Source of the DNA: Membranipora membranacea
Taxonomy: Eukaryota; Bryozoa; Gymnolaemata; Cheilostomatida; Membraniporidae
DNA length: 64,000 bases
Direction: 5' to 3'
NCBI GenBank assembly: GCA_914767715.1
Contig: OU612072.1
Coordinates: 24,056,001-24,120,000, forward strand
Below, piece after piece: positions 11,301-23,100 of this stretch. Every line of letters starts with the position of its first letter. The first letter of the stretch is position 1. The notes under the pieces are model-generated. The model was not told the origin of the DNA and ran no database searches. It saw only the letters and a program-made list of their open reading frames with translations. Both the position numbers and the translations under genes were made by a program.

Positions 11301-12521
11301 AAAAGTTCTCTCCGCATTGCCCAATTTCCAGAAACTTTGCGGTCTGAAATCCCCATTCGCTTTGTGGAGGATGGTAAACTGTTTGTTGCACTTTGGGTTT
11401 TTTTCACGCATAGTATTTATATTTATGTCAATATTAGAGGGACGAGTTACAGGCTAACACCTGTATAATAGCCTGGGCAGACTGTCAGGGGTGGGGAGGC
11501 TGGTGGATGACAGCCCGTATTATACAGACAGTATATGGTTGTTTTATACTTACAGAGAGGAGACACACGACGTACTCCTGGTGGTGTGTTTCTACAGCTG
11601 CTCAAAACTGATAAAAGTAAGTCAGGGTCTATATATTATAAATGACTTCGGTCATTGGTCGATCCCATGGGGATTATTTCAGTTAGTTAGCTTCATAGCT
11701 GTTTTTGGTTGACACCTTTTGATCTTTACTACCTCCTTTTAGCGTTACACGGATGTATCAATTTAGACATTCCTGCTAAAGCCAGCCCCTGATCTCAAAG
11801 CTTCAAATGGCAGGAAAATCTTCTTAGGGACACTTCACATTTAGAAAAAGGCTGTGTCCTTGTTGGCAATAGAATGGGCTCATATAATATCTGAGGACTC
11901 CTTGAAATCCTGGCCGAACCAAGCCACGAATACGCTTTGGATTTAGAGTAACAGAATTTCATTACATCAACACAATTTACAATATCATAAAGGAAGCTGT
12001 TTTTGTTTCTTCAGTCCTTACTCTGCGGTTAAAGGTCAAAGAACATTGACCTTAGTATGAGCCCGTTTACTTCTCTGGCCATCATCTTGTTGATATGTTA
12101 TACCATTTATTCCCTGAGTTTGAGAACTGTTTTGTATGTATAAGGTCATTCGATCCATTAGTCCGGTCAAGTCTTGAGTGTTTGGTTTTCCAAGCAGGGC
12201 TTACAAAATCCAAGCAGCGTTTGGTTTTTCTCTCTTCTATTTTCTGACATGGTGTGCTGTAAACATTTCTGTGTATCATAGACGCTTATCTCTTTATTTA
12301 CAGATATAACTAAAGATATGGTGAAGGAAATCTTCTCACTGGAGAGAGAAAATCAAAAGTTTGCCAAAAAAATGAATATAAAAGACCGACAGAATAGAAA
12401 GAGAAAATATCGCAATAAGAATAATACATCGGAATCATTACTAGCCCCGCCCACTGATTTAATAGATGACTCTGATTTAATGGGGGAGGAGCCTGATATA
12501 GAAATTGGAGTGGTCAGCTGA
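5188..12521 (+). CDS. PHAX: Phosphorylated adaptor for RNA export (PHAX), eight coding exons
   Basis: PHAX bridges the cap-binding complex and CRM1 to export U snRNA precursors and to carry snoRNAs to Cajal bodies. Exons are 5188-5353, 6641-6811, 7282-7392, 9472-9672, 10482-10531, 10976-11158, 11556-11616 and 12304-12521, summing to 1161 bp = 386 residues plus stop (human is about 394). The order matches the family: an acidic Ser/Asp-rich N-terminus (MEDGEVEEGEITDSGDEE), a basic KKRK cluster after an acidic stretch, a RRNIWSDVL motif equivalent to the NNIWGAVL region, a second basic segment, then the RNA-binding domain. That domain carries LNEPKIVLIERVVR, an Ala-Gly-Gly turn and RRTPGGVFLQLLK. 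The C-terminus is Lys/Arg-rich then acidic, as in the family. Phases agree at every junction. A polyadenylation signal follows at 12793. Confidence 0.95.
5650..5922. mobile_element. 273-bp foldback MITE in PHAX intron 1
   Basis: Long imperfect inverted repeat. The arms share CTGCTGCC at the ends, the following tcagggaaatg, and cacctaatgggc near the centre. TTAA lies at 5646-5649 and the slightly diverged CTAA at 5923-5926, so a TTAA duplication with one change is likely. The termini resemble those of the element at 7599. Confidence 0.7.
6641..6811 (+). CDS. PHAX: PHAX exon 2
   Basis: Acceptor ctatttcag, donor gtatag, phase 1 to 1. Encodes an Asp/Ser-rich stretch followed by GKKRKL. A strong internal donor-like sequence (gtaagaag at 6746) would also keep phase 1 but would drop the basic cluster. 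Confidence 0.85.
7001..7111. repeat. Short foldback repeat in PHAX intron 2
   Basis: The left arm has cagtttgcctgca then actccctcc; the right arm has the reverse complement order ggagggagagcaactcc then aggcaaattg. A related but diverged foldback lies at about 13780-13905. Confidence 0.5.
7282..7392 (+). CDS. PHAX: PHAX exon 3
   Basis: Acceptor ggcgttattag, donor gtaagtt, phase 1 to 1. Carries AVTQVRKRRNIWSDVLVEDS, which matches the conserved Asn-Ile-Trp segment of the family. Confidence 0.9.
7599..7982. mobile_element. 384-bp TTAA-target foldback MITE in PHAX intron 3
   Basis: Flanked by TTAA at 7595-7598 and 7983-7986. The terminal inverted repeats are ACAACTGCTGACACGG and ACCACTGCTGACACGG. 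The inner arms also pair over long stretches, for example ggagttatatgagctttcaa with its near-complement at 7858-7878, and the aggtgcc/ggcacct region either side of about 7755. Confidence 0.88.
8449..8648. mobile_element. About 200-bp foldback repeat in PHAX intron 3
   Basis: The arms share gagctaacatta at the ends and attgagtgtgtctg towards the centre in inverted order. No clear target duplication. Confidence 0.6.
9235..9385. repeat. Foldback repeat in PHAX intron 3
   Basis: Inverted arms around 9335: cgtctttgttggctgttacatga pairs with the complement of tcatgttccagcaaacaaagacg, and an outer pair resembling gtattgg extends it. A smaller hairpin with gggagttg/caactctc lies just upstream at 9103-9153. 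Confidence 0.55.
9472..9672 (+). CDS. PHAX: PHAX exon 4
   Basis: Acceptor ctgttgtacag, donor gtgagtgg, phase 1 to 1, 201 bp. Acidic helical segment (FDEFDAELSEAAARIG) then the basic KRAGKKNGIKHRLG, which corresponds to the KRPVKDRLG segment before the RNA-binding domain. Confidence 0.92.
9699..9851. mobile_element. 153-bp TTAA-target MITE in PHAX intron 4
   Basis: Flanked by TTAA at 9695-9698 and 9852-9855. Terminal inverted repeats are AGCCTACCCAAAGAC and ATCCTACCCAAAGAC; subterminal parts pair as well (gcatg, gtcaggcagtt with aactgcctgac). Confidence 0.82.
10394..10443. repeat. GC-rich hairpin just upstream of PHAX exon 5
   Basis: Inverted arms with ccttgttcacg at the left and cgtgaacaagg at the right; the inner ggccacgg / ccgctggcc can pair partly. 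It is strikingly GC-rich inside an AT-rich intron with a TA microsatellite next to it (about 10375-10390). Confidence 0.7.
10482..10531 (+). CDS. PHAX: PHAX exon 5 (50 bp)
   Basis: Acceptor atctatattacag, donor gtcagt, phase 1 to 0. A short Gly/Asp linker: DIHPGRGGGGDDDYSDE. Confidence 0.85.
10976..11158 (+). CDS. PHAX: PHAX exon 6, first part of the RNA-binding domain
   Basis: Acceptor tattgaag, donor gtatgttt, phase 0 to 0, 61 codons. Contains LNEPKIVLIERVVRYTSRQK and VEAAGGMKTI, matching the conserved EPKKDLIARVVR helix and the Gly-Gly turn of the PHAX RNA-binding domain. Confidence 0.95.
11556..11616 (+). CDS. PHAX: PHAX exon 7, RRTPGGVF motif
   Basis: Acceptor atacttacag, donor gtaagtc, phase 0 to 1. 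Encodes RGDTRRTPGGVFLQLLKTDK, the hallmark Arg-Arg-Thr-Pro-Gly-Gly motif of the domain. Confidence 0.95.
12304..12521 (+). CDS. PHAX: PHAX last exon
   Basis: Acceptor tctttatttacag, stop TGA at 12519-12521. Starts ITKDMVKEIFSLERENQK, equivalent to the KEEQIKDIFYIENQKEY helix, then a Lys/Arg-rich stretch and an acidic tail. Confidence 0.94.
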
Positions 12522-12792
12522 CAAGATATATATAAACCTCTCTGACTACTCTCAGTTTTGTACATTACCTGACCTTTCCGCCCGTTACTGGTATATAATG
12601 TGGTGAGGATCACATGACCAGGAGACAGGAGCAGAATTAGGGTTTGTCTCCACCTATCAGCCTCACATATCTGTGGTGTTTACAGCCTCATGATCTAATG
12701 TAGATAGTTTTGTTACTGATCTGGGTCTTTACTTTTAATACAGCAAAAGAGAATTCTTATGCATATTTTGTATTACTTGCTTAGTTTCTCTC

Positions 12793-12798
12793 AATAAA
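12793..12798 (+). terminator. PHAX: Probable PHAX polyadenylation signal
   Basis: AATAAA 272 bp after the PHAX stop, the first canonical signal on this strand downstream of the gene. Confidence 0.6.
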
Positions 12799-13336
12799 TA
12801 ATCTCTCTAAATATGATCCATATTCATCAGTGAGAAAGCCCTACCCCTCTGGACTGTATATTCGAGGTGGTTTGCTAGTTTTATTAAATGTCCGTTGTCT
12901 CAATAAGACCAACAGTAGGATTGATTTGTTGTACTTTATTACCTATGTATTGCCATGGACATATGATCAGCTCGTTTGCCAGAATATAGGACTCAGCAGG
13001 TAGACATAGGCTCTGAGGCATCAACTTTAATATACAGTACCGGGTGAATTAGCTCAAAATGGTGCTGAAACGGAAACGTACAACTGAGGAGTTGTATCTA
13101 ACAACTTAGCACGCCTTAGTTTATAACAACCTCTTTCATCACTTTCAAGTCTGCTCTCACGATTGGACCGATATCACGCCCAAATTACTGCTTCTTTCTG
13201 TTCTATATTGACAAATACAAAACAAGCTATTGGCATCGCTATTGATTGTATAAATAAAAAACCATTCAATTAAGCTGGCTATCGAATTTTTTGATTGATC
13301 AAGCTTTTGTTTGCTGTACATAAGCAACGAATGGGT

Positions 13337-13342
13337 TTTATT
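13337..13342 (-). terminator. Possible polyadenylation signal on the minus strand
   Basis: TTTATT on the plus strand reads AATAAA on the minus strand, about 35 bp after the stop codon of the putative exon 13376-13541. Confidence 0.35.
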
Positions 13343-13375
13343 AGACCGTTTACATTAAAGTGATTAACATTTTGA

Positions 13376-13541
13376 TCAGAGAGTCACTGTGATGTGCTTG
13401 GCAACAGCTCGGCTCTGTAAAACCAAATCGTCAGGTACAAACTTCTCTTGAAATGCATCATTATACATATAATAGTGACCAGCTGATATATCTAGAACTT
13501 TGACATTGCGTCTTACTGAGTTTGTATATCTAGAGGTAAGC
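13376..13541 (-). CDS. Putative last exon of an unidentified minus-strand gene
   Basis: An open frame of about 54 codons ending TGA (13376-13378), bounded upstream by an acceptor-like ctgttacag at 13542-13550. The predicted tail includes NVKVLDISAGHYYMYNDAFQ and ends AVAKHITVTL. The residue composition looks protein-like and an AATAAA follows closely. I do not recognise the family and could not join it in phase to an upstream exon: a coding-looking stretch at about 14098-14150 (minus, EEVLLAEFKFYEQKYK before gtgagt) does not fit the phase. It could be a pseudogene or chance. Confidence 0.3.
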
Positions 13542-16500
13542 CTGTAACAGCATAGCTGACATATAATCGGTGACAAGGTAAGTGTAACGTGGGGTTTATC
13601 ACATCGCTTTTCCTTCCTGAGCTCCTTGGTATTTAACTGGTAATACTGTTCTTGGATGATGCATCAGATGTCAGGTATTAGTCTGTAGGTTAACACGCTG
13701 CTGTTTCTTTTGTGTCCTCAAATTACTATTAAGATTATAATGATTTATAATAATTATAATGTGCTATTGCCTACCTTAGAACAAGTTTAATCCAATTTCC
13801 TGCATTCCTGTTACTCCCTTCCACTGGTCACGGCAGTGGATCGGGAGCAACTCAGAATCTAGGAAAATGGACAAAACTTGGTCTAGGACAACCTATGTGT
13901 GGCAAGCGTGGCTGCAACACCTTTTACTTCCAGTCCCACTAGTCAAACAAGTTTATGCTATTTCCATTCTAGGTCAGTTTCAATGAGTTTAATTAACACA
14001 AGGACTCTATTGAGCTGAAAATAATGTGGTTCTTTGCATAGTGAACTACATCAATTTTGTAATTCTAATTGTGAAGATCTATTGATATCTTGATAACTCA
14101 CTTTATATTTCTGTTCGTAGAACTTGAATTCTGCCAACAGGACTTCTTCTGTATAGAACTATATGTACTCATCAATCTCTATATACAGGTCAACCTCTGT
14201 GTCTATTCGTCTGTCTCTGTATACTCGTCAGTATAGCTGTAGAGCCGCTCGATTGCACGTCTGTATTGTTTGATGGTTTGAGTGAAAAAGCCAAGATCAC
14301 AGTAGACCATGCTGATTACCGGTAAGCCCAGCCCTTCTCTCTATATTATAAGATCTTCACCGAGTTGCTGTAAAATACTGGGCAGAGGGTGTAATATTCT
14401 GTAACATCTTAAATCCACAGTCTATTGGGCTGACGTGTACTATAAGTAATGTGGGTTAAAATAACATACTAGGTTGTTGGTTGTTGTACCAGTGAAGGGG
14501 GAATAACGATTGATAATCTCGATACCCTGTACTACCGTGTGAGCCGCAGAAACGACCACCCCCACATAAGCTTTACCAACTGTGTGTTCAAAAATTACTA
14601 GTGGAATCTTATGTTATTTTACAGTCATAGTGTTATAAATGTCATAATGATACTAGTTGTTGATTTTCAGATAGATGGATTGTAATTTATTGCAATTAAC
14701 AGGTAATTCGAGCTTCACAGTAGCTCTATGATCCGGCGAAAACAGCCCCCCCCCCCATATCTATCTTGAACTTTATTGAACTGAACTGTTTAGTGGAATA
14801 AGTAATTTAGCTGTAAATTTTTCAGGACTCACACAAAAATACTGAATAGCCATGCAGATCTAGATAGATGTGGGGGGTTGTTTTCGCGGGCTTATAGAGT
14901 TGCCAGCTGTGAAAGGCAAATTACCTGTTCCCGTCATTAAATTGCAATCAATCCATCTGAAAATCGACAACTAGTATCACTATGACACTTACACTATGGC
15001 TGTAAAATAACATAAGATGCCGCTTGTAATTTTTGAACATACAGCTTATTTATAAGCTAATTAGGGGGGGGGGTGTGGTTGTTTTCACATGACTTCAGCA
15101 AAGCTTTGTTAAGGTGGAGCAAACATTGTGGTCTTAACTCAATACGAAAGCAGTAATAGTACAAATTGTCAATATTTGGATTGTTCAGCCATTACTCATG
15201 AGAGAGTGTATCATCATTGAGGCGCCAAAGTATCATTCTGAAAATTGTTATTTCTTTGGCAATGGTAGCTGTTGGCAAGGCACTGCAAGGAAAGTGTGTT
15301 CTATGATGTGGTAACCACACATCTATTCATTGTTGGTTTAGTGCACTTTTCTTTGCAAACCAGACGTATTTTAATCATATGAGCTTGAAAAAACAACTGG
15401 TGTTTGCGGAAACTAGATTGATCAGGTACTTCATGAAAAAAAGAGGCTTTATACACTCATCATAATGTTAATGAGCTACCACCACCATCTCCTGGTACAG
15501 CTGGGGGGTCATCATTTAAAGTGGCAGCCAGAGTATCATGGCATGTATAGACTTATATTGATAATAAGTTATTATGTCTATCTTTTATTAAGCTTATGTT
15601 ATTACCAGGGTTATAACAACTTTTTCTAATCAAATGTGGGTTGTCTTCTCTTTTTACATGAGAAGACAATTCGTGATTCAAACAATATTTACAATCATTT
15701 ATGTTACCCAATCTAACCACCTTCTTTAGTTTTCATTCACCACTACATCTCAGGATTACATGCAAACAAAACAACAACCATTGGATACTTTTCAATACAT
15801 ATGATATCTCATGGCACTGCTTGAAAGGTGAATATGAAAACATAATATTCTAAGTACACTACTGGGATGTTCGACTATTTATTTTTTGTTCACAGTATTC
15901 TACCAGAGGCATTGAGAGAATGACTTACTAGATATGTATGATAACAATTGGAGCTAATTTATGTTGAGCGGCCTGGCTACACAAAACTAAGGAACAACTA
16001 GGGTGAGTAATCCTGGACTTTAATGTGGGTGGTGTGGTGACACATACCACCCCTTTTTCAAGTGGTACAAACCATTATTATACTTGAATAGTACTATGGG
16101 ACCAGTATGATAAGGAGGCTATTGCCGATAGCAACCAATAATAACAGAACTGTTTTCTAAACATTGCAAGGCATCATTCCAATTTTTTTCGAATCAAGGC
16201 TATGGCGATTCATGGCCCCTTAAACTCATTTCTCTAGCCCACCTGAGAAAGATGAGCTCTTACCCTACCATTGATCACTAGATTCTCAGAAAAGCTGAAG
16301 AAGGTGAGGATGATATGAATACCAGAGCAGTAGGCAGAATTAGACAGCATTCCAAGGCTGATCCTTTTAACATGATTCTCAAGAATTCAGATTTGTCACT
16401 GAGTCGAGTTATCTTCCGCGTTGTCAGATTAATTAAGGTTTATGATCTCAAAAGGATGTGGGAGTTGAGTACAATCAAGTTTAATCCAGTTATCTAAATT

Positions 16501-17134
16501 TTGAGTTGCTCCTCACACACTCCAAACTGCAACAGTATATAAATGTGTATTTACGATCCCTTTGCCTACAATGTGAACATGCAAAGGGAAGCAACTTTGA
16601 ATCAGACCATTGGATAAAAAATGATCTAGCCGTCGCACTGATGCTTTATTTACATAGTTTTCGCATCCAGGTCGATATTAAACCCAAAGTTAGCCTGCCA
16701 TGACTAACTTGTTGTGGAGGCAACCCGGCAAGGCAAAGCAGGTCAACTCTTGCGTATGAGCTGTCCCTGCAATTTCTATTTTCCGATCCAATTTATCTTC
16801 AAACTGAATAGAGTATTTTAAGACTGGACAAGTTTGTTGTCGGGTCGGGGGAGGGGGGAGGAAGGGGTTGGTAATGATTTGCTATTCCTATCATGTTGGC
16901 CTCGTTATGTAATGCAGTTTAAGTTGCCGCTGATTCGCTATCAATGACTATAAGGAAATTTGACTACCACAATTTATTACCTTCTTCTGTGCGTAATAGA
17001 AAGTTTTAATCTTCTGGTGGCATTCAAAAGAGTTTTTCTAATTTCTAATATGAATCTTCAACAAAGCCTTCATTTTGTTGTTGTATTTATAGTGATTATT
17101 GCTCTGGAGAAGTATTTGCTTGTTTGCATTAAAC
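13542..17134. other. Mostly non-coding interval before the LRR gene
   Basis: Apart from the foldbacks listed separately, I see only short open frames without recognisable domains, for example 16315-16497 on the plus strand. A diverged foldback of about 125 bp lies near 13780-13905. Confidence 0.5.
14545..15095. mobile_element. About 550-bp foldback transposon
   Basis: Two arms of about 230-250 bp in inverted order around 14820. Shared stretches include atcttatgttattttacag, tgttcaaaaattac, gatactagttgt and ggtaatt. Both arms carry poly-C/poly-G tracts (14748-14756 and 15065-15072). No open frame inside; no clear target duplication. Confidence 0.75.
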
Positions 17135-17174
17135 ATGGCTCATGTGTTAGAAGAAGATGTTGGAATAAAACAGA
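17135..17174 (+). CDS. LRR gene candidate first exon
   Basis: ATG followed by 12 more codons (MAHVLEEDVGIKQ) and one base, then donor gtgagttg. Ending in phase 1, it fits the phase-1 acceptor at 17974, giving ...KQR-YGVAW. Chosen on phase and donor only. Confidence 0.55.
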
Positions 17175-20100
17175 GTGAGTTGTTATGTGTCATTACTAGA
17201 CTGAACCAACAGGCTACCCAGAGGGCCGTCGTGCGGAAAGATAGAGACTATTAGTTTAGTCTATGTCATTACATAGCACATTTATTAGATTCTGTATTGG
17301 GTAAAAGCTGGAGGCACTGACATACATAATTTGGGTGACACAGCGTCACTAAATGGAGATTCCTCAAGGTCACCATTGACATGCACTTCTGAGTCATGAT
17401 TTCATGTCAATAACTCGAGCAATTACAATTAGATTCGAGTTTGAATTTTGCAATCTACTCAGAAACTTGCCATGATCAATTAGTTAGTATCTTTTGAATA
17501 TCTTTCAAATTTACATCATATTGGTAAACATGATCAGTTTTAGACAATTTGAGCGTTCTCATGTCACCACCATTATGAGCCTCAATGAATCTGCAAAGGA
17601 TGTACTCACACGCCTGTGTAGCACCTAGAAAAAAGCTGTAGCGTATACGAAAGTGTCCCAATCCTATAGAATGTACAAGAGACATACCACAATGTTATGA
17701 GTTGCACATGCAATTGTTTTCCGATATACAATATATATAAATAATTATTTATGCTTGATTGATTGACATTAAACACTGCGCAAAGAGCTAAGCAATACAT
17801 AGTCGGGCTTCATTTTTGAATAAATACAGTTCCCCAATTTGAATGAACAAATGTGAATCAATGCGAACGGAAGTTGACCTAAATGCTAATTCCATGTATC
17901 GATTGGCCCTCAAATCGATGTCACACTGACATATTGGAACATAGTGATTGATTATAGTCTGTTATTATTACAGGATACGGAGTAGCTTGGGAGGAACAGG
18001 GTGACAGTAACTGGGATGATCCTGATGTCCGGAAGGACACCTGGAAGCGGTTATTGAACAGCAGTAGAAAGCTAACTCTAGTAGAGCTGGAGAGACAGAC
18101 TGCTTCAGCTGGTCAGATAGCTATGTGCTTTAGAAATGATGTACCTGCAGAGTTATCTGAGAGGCTATCTAAATCACTGACATGTCTGATGCTCTCCTAT
18201 ATCCCAGAATACAGCCTTAACAGCTTCAGGTTAGGAAGCCTGGTTATTGATGATAATGATTTAATTTTAGCGACCAAATGTTCTTTGTCATAAATTACAT
18301 TCCGTTTCATAAATGCAGTAAAATGTTGCTGTTGTTTTCACTAGTTTCAAAAACTTGGTTGATGATATTATATTATATTACACAGCTTATCAAAAATGAC
18401 ATCACTGAGACATCTAGTACTATTGGGTTGTGATCTGAGTAAAGGTGAAATGCTGAGTCAGATCCTATCAGAGCTACCACATCTAGAAACTCTGTGTCTC
18501 AGTGGTTGCAGCCTGACTGAGATACCGAAGAGGTGAGTTATTCTATAAATCTAGGCTGACACATCTCACTGTGTGCTGCTGATATATTAATTTAATAAAT
18601 CTTTTTAGAGTGTATTTCTTATGCATTGTTGTATCGTTCTGATGTCTTTGTTGTTAAAATAATTATAGAAGATTTAAGTCAGCGTTACCCAACAGCATCA
18701 GAGATTAACCTCCTTGATTCCTACATATCTCTATATCACAGTTGTTATTTGCTGATTGAAATCCAATCCGTTGAGACACACCAGCCTGACTGGCAGTATT
18801 TTGTTTCAATAAGACATGGTAATAACATTAATAAAATTGGGCATCATCCTATACCAAGTAAATCTCGCTTAAGAAATTTGCTTATGAGTTAACACATAAG
18901 TGGAACGTTGTAATTTATTTTGGTTTGAAACGTAAATCTTTACTATCTTTCATCAATCATCTTTTGTCTCGATTTAGTGGCCACCAAAGAAGTTGACCCT
19001 CATAATTATTTCTAGATTACGCTTTCTGTGATGTCAGCATCAGAAAATATAATTTCAATCCTGATGAAGTCGAAGAGATACAATTTTAGCAACAAACTAT
19101 GCCAGCTGTGACAATTTAAACTGGTTCATAGCTGCTACACCTTTCCACTACCTCAGTAATCTTATACCTAAATTGATAACCTGTAGAATTTGTCACAGCT
19201 TCGCCAAACAACATATTATTTGTATTCTTATACCCACTGCAATATCGCCAAATGAAATAAAAGACATCCTATTAATTTTAAAATAAGTTTTTGAGCTAGG
19301 AAAACTTACAAATCTGGTTTTAGTGGCGGAAAGTGAGAATGATTCTCACTATGTTTTAACTTTAATACCCTGATTTCAATTATTCTACAGGGATACAGCA
19401 ATTTACATAATATATACCATATTTTGTTATCCAATTTACATGCAACCTAGCTTATGCCAACCGGGAAAATTTAAAACGGTTAAATGATTCCGGACATCTT
19501 GGAGGTTCAGGACTCTGCAGGGGTAAAAAAATATGAAAAAAATGATGAGAAATAGCATATTTTTGGATGTAGCACCAGTTTCTGAGTTGGCCATAGACTG
19601 AAAACCTGCTGAATACAGTCAAGAGCCAGCTCAGTCATGGTTCAAGTCTGAGTGCCAACTTGATAACTATGAATGAGTATGCCTGCTATATTGATGCTCT
19701 AAGTAATAAATATCAATGTTTGTAAAACAAACATTAGGTTGCGGGGGGGGGGGACCCTATTCAATAGCACGGATCATCATTGTATACGTCTTAGAAACAT
19801 AGATAGTTGCAAACTGGTGTTATTGTTGGTTAGCTAGAATGAAGATGGCCCGTTGAATAACTAGAGGCAAAACCAGCTGAAGGAAACAATAGTGGGGTGA
19901 TACAATAGTTTATTCTCATTTGCCTTGTAAATTTTGGCCTGAACACACATTAAATTAGTAATGGGACCATATAGAACTTGCATGCTTTGTCGAGGATTCC
20001 CGGCGTATTGGTGGCCACAAGATTCAGAATATCATCAGAAATGGACTGCGTTTGTTTACCCAAATTTTCCTGCTAAGACAATACAAATAATAATATTGTT

Positions 20101-23100
20101 TTGATCGAAAATATTGGCATTTTTATAATCAATGTCCTCCTCTGCTGAAAAATAATCCTCTTTACTGTCTTCAGAGTCTGATTGAATGTTTCAGTTAGCA
20201 GCCATTTGTTGAGAATTCTACCCCGCAAAGGTGTGGCATAAATGCACTCAATATGAAACAGAAATGAATTTCCAAACAAATTTCTGGTCATAGTCATCAG
20301 TCGGTCGGCTGTTTATTTTGCTATGTTTAGGAAATCTGCCCTCCCTGGCACTCACTGAGAAAACAGAGATCAAAGACCCAGGCTTGAAATGTGTCTCTTT
20401 GAACCATCACCCTTTTCAATTGCTGTTTGCTACCTACGGTGATGTTGTTGTCGCATATTCAACCCACTTGGGGCCGAATACCCAAGCAGAACAGACACTC
20501 CTTTGTTATTCATCATTATTCAATTTAATATTGTATGGAGTTGCCCCTTGTCGTTAAAGAAGGGGGCAACTCCATACAATAAGTGTTTCGTTTAGTTACT
20601 CAAGTTTATCAGGCCTATTTGTTTTTGCACTTTGATCAGTTATTCTACTACCTAACTTTACCAATAACCCATCGTTGAGAGGCCTTTTCGACATTAAAAT
20701 AAGACTTTATTTTGATTAATGGTGGAAATAAGCTTAAACAGTCATCGTAAAAAATAAACCAAGCTCTATCATACCGTCAAAGTTTCCTGTGTAAAAGGTT
20801 ATCCTCTTGAAAAAACGGAGATTGGATTTAGATTTTTTGTCTGATAAAAAGGTTTAATTATACACATTTTTTTAATGCTTGCGATTGAACCTCCAAAAAA
20901 GGCGGAGATGGGATGTCTGATAGCTGACAGTAATTTAATTACGCCTAATACATAACAGATTTCGTCAAAAGATAAAACTGAGATTGGTCTCTGATTTGAA
21001 GTGGTTGACTTGCTCCCATCTTCTTGGTTTTATTCTCTCTATCTGAGATCTCCTGAGCTGTGAGAACTTGAGATCTCACATTGTAACAATGAATGATGTT
21101 ATACCATCATTGACCTTAGATTGTTTTTCTATTTTGTCTGTATGCCCATTGAATGAATCACACTTGTGATGGTATGACCATAATGCCAACATGTAAAATA
21201 CATCAGCTGCGGTTAAGCAAGGAGTAATGTGAGAAACGGACTCGGCCGTGTACACAACAAGGTGTAGTTAGCTCGCTCCGAGTCTACTCTGATGAGCGAG
21301 TGGGCTTTTCTATTTAGTTTTAGGTTCTATTTAGTTTAGCACTGAAAGCCTTCGCTTGGATTATGAAATCATTATATAACCCACAGAAGGGTCTCAAAGA
21401 TACACTGATAAACTATACACAGATCTACGATAGGCTGATACACAATACACTGCTCCGATAAATTCTGATGGTCATCAATGAACGATATCAATTAATCTCC
21501 TGACAAAAATGTAATACACGCACTGTTTATCTACTCCACATGAGCTTAATGTGGGAGATGTTTGCACAAGATCTTAATGCACAAGTTTTAACTTAAATTT
21601 AATTCAAGGTTATTATAATACACAGTCTATTTAAATCATCACAAGTTATATATATTGCAGCTTTTGATATCTGTTTATGATCTAGTACATGAAAGTGCCG
21701 ACAAGGCCGTCTACAAGTGCGTGAGGCTTTGGATTGCCTTTGAATACACAATTGTGACTACTAAAGAGTCAAGTGGCTGTGATTACCAATTATTTGTGTC
21801 AACCAGACAGGCATAAAACTAATCTGTTTAGACTAAGACTATTTATTTAATTACCCTGACCATTTAATTCAATTGAGACAAAATACACGTATAACATGTT
21901 TATATAAGGTTAAAAATATTAAAAGGTGTTCTAAATATTCTGACCTGACCGTCTCTGCACTCGTATCCTTGGGTATATAGAATGTTAGATGAGTGCTGAT
22001 TTAAACACTGATAGCACAGATAAGCTGATATTACTCCGAATTACACAACAATATAATATATTATATGATACAATTAATTATTTCACTTTACAATCTAAGA
22101 CACTGCTGAATAGGACAACGGTCCTGTTGCTTTCCTGTCTTAATACTAACTGCTTAAAATGATACCGTAAAGGACGACGGTCCTGTTGCTACTGCCTGAA
22201 GCTGTGGCTGCTGCATATCTTTATTGGTGTGTTCAATGGTGTATACATGATGCAGCTTTGTCAGGCAGTTTCACTTTGATGATATAAGTAGCAGGCAAGA
22301 TGCAGCTGGTGCAAGTATTATTGAAGTTGGTGGTAACTTGTAGTTATATCCTCTTTCTTCTTTTACTAGGAGTGATGGTGGAAGTTTCATGCTGTACTGG
22401 ATTCGATATTATTTCTATTCTTGTCCATCGTTCTAGCGTTCAGGTCATCATATATATATAGCAGAAGGTAGGGACGTAATACTAAGCTGATGCTAAATTA
22501 GAAATCTCCGCAAACCAGGGTTAATTTACAGTTGTAATAAAACACCATTAAGTGTTGTTTTTATCTAAATAAAATCCTATCTACTGATAGGCTGTTAATA
22601 ATTCTGTGTACGTTCAAACTCAACGTTAGTTTCACAATAAAATCCCAACACCTTAAAATTTAACTATAATGTAAAATCATTAATATTTATAAGATTATGG
22701 ATTTATGGATTTATGGGTTTAGATATGGATATGGATTATAAATTGTACCATCACCTCGTGTTCAAAATGAGGTTTGAAGGAAGATGATCTTGTGTGTCAA
22801 ATTAATGATCCAAGGCTTAAAGAATACTGACTCTGTCATCTCATTTTTGTCACGTTCAAAAACGTCAGCAACTTTCACCACCCTAGCTTCTTTTCCATGG
22901 ATCAAGCCTAGTTATTTGTTTGTAGTTGGAAGCGTTGGTTTAGATCTCTCGAAAAATTCTAGTAATACTAAGATCCCTGTATATGATTTTATCATGGTAG
23001 CGACTACCCTCAGAGATGGTGATGAAAACATTTTCTCTGGTTGAGCTATCACCGCAGAAAATTGTTATTGTCGGTTTATCATGGTAGCGACTACCCTCAG

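Noticed and set aside
11187-11457. Open frames on both strands overlapping the intron after PHAX exon 6
   Set aside because: They read past the gtatgttt donor at 11159; PHAX continues with RRTPGGVF at 11556, so these are intron shadows.
18054-18293. A 79-codon open frame as a stand-alone small protein
   Set aside because: It is the spliced exon 17974-18229 read through its donor; the copy at 45146 shows the same exon end and the following LRR exon joins in phase.
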